A DNA stretch of 13,370 nucleotides from Bacteroides sp. UBA939 (GTDB lineage Bacteria; Bacteroidota; Bacteroidia; Bacteroidales; Bacteroidaceae), in NCBI RefSeq assembly GCF_002293435.1, contig NZ_DBDF01000232.1:2068-15437 (forward strand). The letters run 5' to 3'. Of the stretch, positions 7,420-13,370 are shown one piece after another. Below the pieces are notes generated by a model, which saw only the letters and a list, made by a program, of their open reading frames with translations, was not told the DNA's origin and ran no database searches. The position numbers and the translations under genes are program-made. Position 1 is the stretch's first letter. Each line of letters begins with the position of its first letter.

Positions 7420-10400
7420 TTAGAAAACAATATTTGCACCTATTGAGATAGTTCTTGATTGCGGATAAATACCCTTATCAACACCCATCGTAGTGTAACC
7501 ACCGGCAGCCAATTCCGGGTCAAATCCCTCGAAACGGGTAAATGTCAGCAAGTTTTCAGCCGAAACATATACTCTCAGACGCTGAACTGAGAACTTACGA
7601 GTCAACGTCGCCGGTAATGTATATCCCAATTGGGCTGTCTTCAAGCGTACATACGAACCATCTTTCACGTACAGGTCAGAAGAACGCCAGTTCTTATTCG
7701 GGTTAGAGGATGTCATACGGGGAATCGTATTTGAAGTTCCTTCGCCATGCCATCTGTCTAATATCCAAGTAGGACGGTTCATGGCAGGGATATCACCGCG
7801 TTGCGCAAAGTCATATACGTCATTACCTACCGTTCCCTGGAAGAACAGGTTTATGTCAAATCCTTTATAGTCTGCCCCCAACGTAAGACCGAATGTCCAG
7901 TCGGGCATACCTTTACCAATCTTCGTTCTATCACTATCGTCTACCTTGCCATCCTTGTTGAAGTCTACGAAACGTACGTCACCCGGACTGGCTTCCGGTT
8001 GCATCTTTACGCCATCTTTATTTACATAGGCATCTATTTCATCCTGATTTTGGAACAAGCCATCAGTTTTCATACCATAGAAATAAGGCCATACTTCACC
8101 ATTCTTTCCATGAACATAATCGCCCACACCCGATGCACCGGCACCCTCATAGTTTTTCTCCCCAGAAGCAACACCTATGTCTACCAACTTATTCTGCATA
8201 TAAGAAGCATTTGCTTTGATATCAAAAGAGAAATCCCTCACTGTATGTTTCCAACCCAATTCAAATTCCAAACCCCAGTTTTCCATATCTCCCAAGTTAG
8301 ACATCGGCGGACTCTGTCCCACATAGTCCGGAATAGGCTTATATTCCAACATTCCATTCGTTTTCTTCTTGAAATAATCGAATCCTAAAATCAATGCATT
8401 ATTAAAGAAACGGGCATCAAAACCTAAATCTATCTGTTCGGATTCTTCCCATCGGATACTCGTATTAGCAAGCCTTCCCGGAGAAGCGCCATACTGCATG
8501 GAACCTGTTTTCCCCTCGTTTGCCACAACATAACCACCTCCGTAATAATAGTTCTGTCCGCCATCCATCAGAGAAACATAAAGGAGATTCCCAATGGATT
8601 CATTTCCATTCTTACCCCAACTGAAACGGAGCTTGAAAGAATCAAACCAATCGGGCTTCACATTCTCCAAATAGGGTTCGTTCCAAATGTTCCATCCCAT
8701 AGATACAGCGGGGAATGTTGCCCATTTATTATTGGTACCAAAATGTGAAGAACCGTCCCGGCGTAGCGTAAACTGAACCATATAACGTTCATTATAGTCA
8801 TAGCTTAGACGGCCGAAGTAAGAAGCCAAAGCTTCAAGATTGACATCTCCGTTTGTAGCCCCATCCATGCGTTCCAAGTCGCGATCGGCAATAGCCGAAT
8901 TAATATTTGCCTTCAGGGGATCCGTTTCCAACAAGTCAAAATCACGTCCACTCAGTGAGCGTCCAAAAGATTTAGAGGCCGATTGTCCCAGAACCACCGT
9001 CAAATTATGCTTTTCTGCAAATGTGTTAGTGTATGTTAATATATTTTCAACCTGCCATCTCATGCCGCGATTCATGCTGCTGCTTACCCAGCTCTGCTCA
9101 TTCTTTTTCATAGAGCCCATGTAGTACTCAAAGCCATAACCATCCGATCCCCAGAATGCAAGGTCAGCACCATAACTGCTTTTTAATTTCAGCCCTTTTA
9201 CTATATCCAACTCTGCAAAGAATGATCCCACAAACTTATCTTCATTGTTTGTAGTCAAATCAGGAGAATTCAGCATAGCTACCGGATTCGCCAATTCCTG
9301 ATATCCTGTAGGAGGCAGTGAAAACACATTGCCTGCTTTATCCCTAATGGCAGTAGGATAATCTCTCAAGATGCTTTCTCCTTCTTCCTTAGAAGCATAA
9401 ACGGGAACCAATGGCGAAAAAGCAATGGCACTACCCAAGATAGAACCATATTCCGAGTTCGTTTCTATACCGGTGGAAACACCTCTTGAATAACTGATAT
9501 TCGCACCTACCTTCAGCTTGTTCAAAAACGAGCGGGAATTATCCTCGAACACGGTATAAGTAGAATTGGTACGTAAACTCCAACGCTCGTAGTTCGACTT
9601 ACCATAGTTACCACCTACAATACCCTCTTGGTTGAAATAACCCAAAGACAGGAAATATTGCACCTTTTCATTACCACCGCTCGCACTTACCTGATGTTGC
9701 TGTATGGGGGCGTCATAATTGAAAGTTTCGTCCTGCCAGTCGGTACCCTTACCTGCCTGAGCTATTTGATCTTTCGCGTAACGTGGAGCGTTGCCATCAT
9801 TCACGTCCATTTCATTCATGATGGTCATATACTCGGTAGCATCCAATACCGATTTCTTCTTCCACGGATTTTGCCATCCGTAGCTCACATCATAATTAAT
9901 GGAAACCTTGCCGCTCTTACCGCTCTTTGTAGTTATCAATATTACACCGTTCGCGCCACGAGTTCCAAAAACAGCAGCCGATGCAGCATCCTTCAGGACT
10001 TCTACAGATTCTATATCCACCGGATTCAAGTAGTTGATACCGCCATTAATCGCCATACCATCAACGATATACAACGGATCAGAGTTATTAACAGTACCGA
10101 TACCACGGATACGCACCTTAGAATCAGCGCCCGGCTGGCCTGAACTCTGCGTAATCTGAACTCCGGTAATCTTGCCTTTCAAAGCATCTTCCACGCGCGA
10201 TGGTTTCGCAATGTTCAGATCCTCAGCCGTTATGCGACTAATAGCCGCCGTTACCACACTCTTTTTCTGAACGCCATAGCCGATAACCACAACTTCATCC
10301 AATGATTCCCAGTCTTCCTGCAGAACAATTCTGAAATCACGTTTACCATTTACCGGAACATCCTGTGACGTATATCCTATATAGGAAACTGAAAGAACCG

Positions 10401-10602
10401 CATCGGAAGGAACCGACAAAGTGAAATTCCCTTCAATATCGGTAATAGAACCAGTGGTAGTACCTTTAACCACCACGTTCACCCCAGGTAAAGGCTCATT
10501 ATCCGAACCGCTTACCACTGTACCTTTTACCTGTATATCCTGAGCATATACAGAAGCTAAGGTAAAGCTCAATAAAAATAAAACTGATAATAATTTTTTC
10601 AT
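7420..10602 (-). CDS. SusC-like TonB-dependent outer-membrane transporter
   Basis: This 1060-residue protein is the outer-membrane channel that imports oligosaccharides with SusD, powered by TonB-ExbBD. A classical signal peptide (MKKLLSVLFLLSFTLASVYA) is followed by a carboxypeptidase-regulatory-like domain at about 24-95 (VKGTVVSGSDNEPLPGVNVVVKG) and by the TonB-box-like DEVVVIGYG at 102-110. The plug domain covers about 115-235 (KITGVQI, VRIRGIG, LYIVDGM, GANGVILITTKSGKSG). The barrel runs to the C-terminal F1060 (SIGANIVF), the usual last-strand signal. There is no N-terminal STN domain, so no FecR/sigma-type signalling is expected. An Asp-rich loop, DFNKDGKVDDSD (880-891), is common in this family. 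It is the first gene of the operon, and 389 bp of regulatory DNA lie before it. Confidence 0.96.
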   Translation of the reverse strand: MKKLLSVLFLLSFTLASVYAQDIQVKGTVVSGSDNEPLPGVNVVVKGTTTGSITDIEGNFTLSVPSDAVLSVSYIGYTSQDVPVNGKRDFRIVLQEDWESLDEVVVIGYGVQKKSVVTAAISRITAEDLNIAKPSRVEDALKGKITGVQITQSSGQPGADSKVRIRGIGTVNNSDPLYIVDGMAINGGINYLNPVDIESVEVLKDAASAAVFGTRGANGVILITTKSGKSGKVSINYDVSYGWQNPWKKKSVLDATEYMTIMNEMDVNDGNAPRYAKDQIAQAGKGTDWQDETFNYDAPIQQHQVSASGGNEKVQYFLSLGYFNQEGIVGGNYGKSNYERWSLRTNSTYTVFEDNSRSFLNKLKVGANISYSRGVSTGIETNSEYGSILGSAIAFSPLVPVYASKEEGESILRDYPTAIRDKAGNVFSLPPTGYQELANPVAMLNSPDLTTNNEDKFVGSFFAELDIVKGLKLKSSYGADLAFWGSDGYGFEYYMGSMKKNEQSWVSSSMNRGMRWQVENILTYTNTFAEKHNLTVVLGQSASKSFGRSLSGRDFDLLETDPLKANINSAIADRDLERMDGATNGDVNLEALASYFGRLSYDYNERYMVQFTLRRDGSSHFGTNNKWATFPAVSMGWNIWNEPYLENVKPDWFDSFKLRFSWGKNGNESIGNLLYVSLMDGGQNYYYGGGYVVANEGKTGSMQYGASPGRLANTSIRWEESEQIDLGFDARFFNNALILGFDYFKKKTNGMLEYKPIPDYVGQSPPMSNLGDMENWGLEFELGWKHTVRDFSFDIKANASYMQNKLVDIGVASGEKNYEGAGASGVGDYVHGKNGEVWPYFYGMKTDGLFQNQDEIDAYVNKDGVKMQPEASPGDVRFVDFNKDGKVDDSDRTKIGKGMPDWTFGLTLGADYKGFDINLFFQGTVGNDVYDFAQRGDIPAMNRPTWILDRWHGEGTSNTIPRMTSSNPNKNWRSSDLYVKDGSYVRLKTAQLGYTLPATLTRKFSVQRLRVYVSAENLLTFTRFEGFDPELAAGGYTTMGVDKGIYPQSRTISIGANIVF

Positions 10603-10635
10603 AAGTTTTACTAAATTAAGATTAACAACTCTCTC

Positions 10636-10679
10636 TTTTGTTCTCGTTTGAACATTGTTTTGTCCTCATTTGAACACTG
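10636..10679. repeat. Two tandem 22-bp direct repeats before susC
   Basis: The segments 10636-10657 and 10658-10679 are adjacent and match at 19 of 22 positions. They differ at 10642/10664, 10646/10668 and 10655/10677. The core in the susC direction is GTTCAAAYGAGRACAAAA. The 22-bp period equals two helical turns, as is common for sites of dimeric regulators. They lie 34-77 bp before the susC ATG, which would put them at the transcription start or in the 5' leader if the promoter at 10680-10687 is right. Confidence 0.65.
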
Positions 10680-10687
10680 CAAACATA
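10680..10687 (-). promoter_or_regulatory. Candidate susC promoter (-7 element TATGTTTG)
   Basis: On the minus strand 10687-10680 reads TATGTTTG, a full match to the Bacteroides -7 consensus TAnnTTTG. No TTTG is seen at the right distance for the -33 element, as might be expected for a promoter that depends on an activator. Transcription would start near 10674, giving a leader of about 70 bases. Confidence 0.4.
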
Positions 10688-10728
10688 CTGTAAAAGGGAA
10701 TACACGATAGCGTAAATACTCATTCTTA

Positions 10729-10829
10729 AATACGTCAACCTCTAAAACAGAATACGCTAACAATACGTCAATTATACATAATCACTTGATTATCAATATA
10801 AAAGCAATACTTTAGCACAATACGTCATT
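10729..10829. promoter_or_regulatory. Cluster of AATACGTCA boxes, candidate activator sites
   Basis: AATACGTCA occurs at 10729-10737, 10762-10770 and 10819-10827, and a variant AATACGCTAAC at 10751-10761. The starts 10729, 10751 and 10762 are spaced 22 and 11 bp, so they face the same side of the DNA; the last one, 57 bp further, is not clearly in phase. The nearest box ends about 42 bp upstream of the candidate -7 element, a suitable place for an activator such as an AraC-type hybrid two-component regulator. The identity of the regulator is inference. Confidence 0.45.
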
Positions 10830-10830
10830 A

Positions 10831-10846
10831 TATGTTATATAACATA
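10831..10846. promoter_or_regulatory. 16-bp perfect palindrome upstream of susC
   Basis: TATGTTATATAACATA equals its own reverse complement. It lies 3 bp from the outermost AATACGTCA box. It could be an operator, or an extrusion-prone AT-rich element between the DUF5686 gene and the PUL. In such AT-rich DNA, chance is a real alternative. Confidence 0.35.
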
Positions 10847-10991
10847 ATATGCTCTTTTCGGAAGACTAAAAGGAGTGGAAACCATCAATAATTAAAAGAA
10901 GTTAAGGACAGAAAGCAATATTATAAAAGGAAAGCTATAAGGTGTGAACAAAGAAGTATTAATGCGAATCAGGAGTTAAGGAGTGGCATGA

Positions 10992-13211
10992 TTAACGATT
11001 AAATAACTCGAAAGTAAACTTGCAACCAACCTCCCGGAATTTCCGGTTGGCAAAGCTACCAAAAACGCCAAGATCGAAAATATTTGTACCGATGCCATAA
11101 CCTACTTCAATATAAGGTTTCAGGTGAGGCACCACCAAAGCGTTCAGATACAATCGTTCGTTCAGTACATATTGAGTGGACTTCAGCAAATGTTTAAGTA
11201 ACAGGAATGGGGCTTCATACGTCAGGTGCCCACGAACATACTGGCGGGAAGAGTTATACCAACGCGCATCCAACAACTGAAACACACCGCCTATTTCATC
11301 GTTCCAGCCAATGGGCAAATTGGAACGGGTAAAATTGGCGAAATCAACAAAGTACATTTCTTTCTGATTAGTAAAAGCGCCCCATCCGAAACGAAAATAA
11401 ACATCACGCATCAACCCCACGGGAATATTGTGTTGCACGTCTACCTCAACACGTTCGTAAACACCGGTACTGTTAAACACGCCACTGACACCGCGCTCCC
11501 AGTCCACAGTAAGGCTGGGGTACTTGGAATGCAGGTTCACTTTACGATCGCCGTTCATATAATAATATTGACCGGGAGTCCATTTCAAAGTCACCCGGGG
11601 AGCAAAACTGATATACGAATGACGAATCTTAGCTATCAAATCAGGATATTCCTCCAAAAGAGCACGCCTCTGCGAGAAAGGCTTTATGGGGACAAGACGA
11701 GACTTATTTACTTCCGTACGCTTGTGCATGGATACACCGACTTCCAACGACAAGCCGTTCACTATTTCCCAGCTATGCCGTAACCTGAAATACAAGTCCT
11801 TGAAGTAATCCAAATGTATCTGGTTGAAATCAAAAATACTGTCGGGCATATTTTTCAATTCATCCAGCACGTCGCTACTGTAAATACGATTACCGTTTCC
11901 TACGTTGATATGAAAAGCAGCGCGCTTGCGAGGCCAATAGTCAAAATCCGAATTTACAGACCAATAGAGTTCCTTACGCATAAAGTTATAACCTATCTTG
12001 GGAACAATGCGCAATAATCGATCTCCCGCAAAAAACTGGTTATACTTAAATTCCTGCCGGTAGGAAAGCCCATTCTTACCGCTATAGCTCAATAAGAGCG
12101 GATTGATAAGCGGCGAACAACGGATACTGCCCATTTTCGAAACGTCTACCGAATAGCGGCTGATTAGCACATCACCAATCTGCCCCCAAAACTTGAGATT
12201 CTTGTTTTTCGGCTTCACGGGATAAAGCAAGGTATCACGCCGCAGAAAGAAATCCTGATACAACTCCTGCTCGTGCATGGTAAGCGGCACAGGACGCAAG
12301 GTGTTGAAATAGGCACTATCTTTCCGGTGTTTATTTGTATCAGTGGTCAACGTATAAGAGTCCGACAGGTTGTACTTGCCCTTCACACGTTTGCGTTGGG
12401 CAGATGAAGGGGCTTTCTGTTTAATAGACTTATAGTCAAGCACAGCCATGTAATCAGCATCGACCACATTGCCCAAAAAACGGAAATCAGCATCTATATT
12501 ATAATGCAGAGGCAAAAATTCATCCGCTTCACCCACGTCCCCCATCCGCACCAAATTGTTAAAACGGAGCATTTCGGAACGCCCGGCGAAACGCATCTCG
12601 CGCACACTCCACACATCTTCGCTCACAATCAAATAGCCACTGACTAACTGAAAGCTCTTATTCTTCGGTTTGAAGCTGATTCGGTATTGCAAATTATGTT
12701 TTGCCCCCTTAACCGAATCGATGCGATACGAATAATACTTCATCGCTTCCGGAGATAAGGGAGAAAGGAGCTTATCGTACAGCAAAGTAGGGGAATAGAC
12801 GTTGATATGGAAATATTCCGGTAAATCTCCGTCCAACTCCCAAAACTCGGAAGACGTACCGACGCTTGCCTTTACTTTCTGGTCATAAATGTCAGGAGCG
12901 GTAAAATGTATGTCGCTATACGTTTCCATGAGGTATTCGCGTACGCCTTTCCTGATGCGGAACATGGTTGGCATAAAGCGAAGAATGTGGTTTTTCTTAC
13001 GGATATTCACCTGCCCCTTAATGTAGAGTTCCGCTTTGTATTCGTCAATGATGCGTTCGTAGAAAGGGGCATAGAAAATGACCTGCTTCATGATGGAATC
13101 CGCAGACAACGAATGTACATCATAAGAATAAGGTACAGCAGATGCCCGCACTTCCGAACAAGCGGAAAGTAAAAGACAGAGTAAGGCGCCTATATAAACG
13201 AGTTGTTTCAA
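10992..13211 (-). CDS. DUF5686-type outer-membrane beta-barrel protein
   Basis: This 739-residue protein resembles the DUF5686 family of Bacteroidetes outer-membrane proteins, whose function is not known. The visible family pattern is SADSIMKQVIFYAPFYERII followed by EYKAELYIKG (about 37-66), then a soluble N-terminal part to about 270 (IDSVKGAKHNLQYRISF, SGYLIVSEDVWSVREMRF). A beta-barrel with alternating aromatic strands covers about 340-739 and ends GCKFTFELFNR. Many relatives have a carboxypeptidase-regulatory-like domain before this point; here the family part begins right after the signal, so that domain is missing. The start codon is TTG (13211-13209); no in-frame ATG precedes it, and the next Met is residue 41, beyond the signal peptide. 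The signal ends LLLSAC (C18), a possible lipobox. It lies 389 bp before susC on the same strand and probably has its own promoter; a role in the PUL is not indicated. Confidence 0.75.
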   Translation of the reverse strand: MKQLVYIGALLCLLLSACSEVRASAVPYSYDVHSLSADSIMKQVIFYAPFYERIIDEYKAELYIKGQVNIRKKNHILRFMPTMFRIRKGVREYLMETYSDIHFTAPDIYDQKVKASVGTSSEFWELDGDLPEYFHINVYSPTLLYDKLLSPLSPEAMKYYSYRIDSVKGAKHNLQYRISFKPKNKSFQLVSGYLIVSEDVWSVREMRFAGRSEMLRFNNLVRMGDVGEADEFLPLHYNIDADFRFLGNVVDADYMAVLDYKSIKQKAPSSAQRKRVKGKYNLSDSYTLTTDTNKHRKDSAYFNTLRPVPLTMHEQELYQDFFLRRDTLLYPVKPKNKNLKFWGQIGDVLISRYSVDVSKMGSIRCSPLINPLLLSYSGKNGLSYRQEFKYNQFFAGDRLLRIVPKIGYNFMRKELYWSVNSDFDYWPRKRAAFHINVGNGNRIYSSDVLDELKNMPDSIFDFNQIHLDYFKDLYFRLRHSWEIVNGLSLEVGVSMHKRTEVNKSRLVPIKPFSQRRALLEEYPDLIAKIRHSYISFAPRVTLKWTPGQYYYMNGDRKVNLHSKYPSLTVDWERGVSGVFNSTGVYERVEVDVQHNIPVGLMRDVYFRFGWGAFTNQKEMYFVDFANFTRSNLPIGWNDEIGGVFQLLDARWYNSSRQYVRGHLTYEAPFLLLKHLLKSTQYVLNERLYLNALVVPHLKPYIEVGYGIGTNIFDLGVFGSFANRKFREVGCKFTFELFNR

Positions 13212-13277
13212 CAGTAATATCTCTATTATTGAGGTTTCGTAAGTTACTTGTATGCTAATGAAGTATCTCTATTAGCT

Positions 13278-13309
13278 TTGCTGACAGATTATTTAATTTC
13301 TTTCAGCAA
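13278..13309. repeat. 7-bp inverted repeat upstream of the DUF5686 gene
   Basis: TTGCTGA (13278-13284) and TCAGCAA (13303-13309) are exact complements around an 18-base AT-rich loop. A short stem like this may belong to the transcript of a gene outside the window or be chance. No U-run follows on either strand. Confidence 0.25.
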
Positions 13310-13310
13310 G

Positions 13311-13370
13311 GAACGTTCTCCTCCTCCCGGGAGGAGGAGTACCCTGTCAGGGGGGAGGTGGTAGGTAAAA
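13311..13370. repeat. GC-rich palindromic intergenic repeat (REP-like)
   Basis: Three palindromes are packed together: GAACGTTC (13311-13318), a perfect 22-bp palindrome at 13318-13339 centred on CCCGGG, and CCCTG-T-CAGGG (13342-13352). A G-rich stretch, GGGGGGAGGTGGTAGGT, runs toward the window edge. The composition differs sharply from the AT-rich DNA beside it. It looks like a dispersed intergenic repeat of the genome; the window cuts it, so its full length is unknown. Confidence 0.5.

Noticed and set aside
7930..7965. Asp-rich loop DFNKDGKVDDSD in SusC as a dockerin or separate calcium-binding domain
   Set aside because: Such loops are common in SusC barrels and there is no second repeat as in a dockerin.
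10851..10875. CTCTTTT...AAAAGGAG inverted repeat as a terminator of the DUF5686 gene
   Set aside because: The stem has a bulge, is mostly A-T, and no U-run follows on the minus strand; it is more than 100 bp past the stop codon.
10801..10920. AAAGCAATA at 10801-10809 and 10912-10920 as paired regulatory sites
   Set aside because: Nine bases in AT-rich DNA over more than 100 bp is within what chance can give; no further copies.
13218..13274. TATCTCTATTA repeated at 13218-13228 and 13264-13274 before the DUF5686 gene
   Set aside because: An exact 11-bp repeat but AT-rich, with only two copies and no promoter match beside it; noted without a function.
1..13370. CRISPR arrays, tRNA or rRNA genes, transposases, phage genes, toxin-antitoxin or defence genes
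   Set aside because: I looked for their usual signs and saw none; the window is a PUL plus flanking genes, and I found no support for a wholly new system.

Overview
The window looks like a chromosomal piece of a gut Bacteroides or close Bacteroidales relative. It carries a SusC/SusD pair, Bacteroidetes-type lipoprotein signals with acidic residues after the lipid cysteine, a BACON domain, A-rich translation starts without strong Shine-Dalgarno sites, and a TAnnTTTG-type promoter element. I cannot name the species.

Layout, left to right. Positions 1-208 hold little that can be read. Positions 209-664 (+ strand) hold the broken 5' end of a SWIM/SNF2-type helicase gene, with an in-frame amber codon and no ATPase part. 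Positions 600-861 are non-coding and rich in repeats: CACAGAG motifs, a likely terminator, and 14-bp tandem repeats that run into the stop codon of the last operon gene. Positions 862-10602 (- strand) are one polysaccharide utilization locus (PUL), transcribed right to left: susC, susD, a PKD-containing surface glycan-binding lipoprotein, a BACON-GH16 endo-glucanase lipoprotein, and a GH3 beta-glucosidase lipoprotein. Spacers are 20, 15, 69 and 13 bp. The 389 bp before susC (10603-10991) contain a candidate promoter and two sets of repeated elements that look like regulator sites. Positions 10992-13211 (- strand) encode a DUF5686-type outer-membrane beta-barrel protein that probably does not belong to the PUL. 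The right edge carries GC-rich palindromes.

How the genes work together (inference from family knowledge): the GH16 enzyme and the PKD protein sit on the cell surface, where they bind and cut a beta-glucan, most likely beta-1,3-glucan (laminarin type) or mixed-linkage beta-1,3/1,4-glucan. SusD and SusC capture and import the oligosaccharides. The GH3 enzyme cuts them to glucose at the inner face of the outer membrane or in the periplasm. The gene set matches the compact beta-glucan PUL plan known from gut Bacteroides, so the locus itself is not a new type of system. The less ordinary parts are the absence of a regulator gene, the helically phased boxes before susC, the 11-bp hairpin before the GH16 gene, and the truncated helicase gene at the downstream edge of the PUL.
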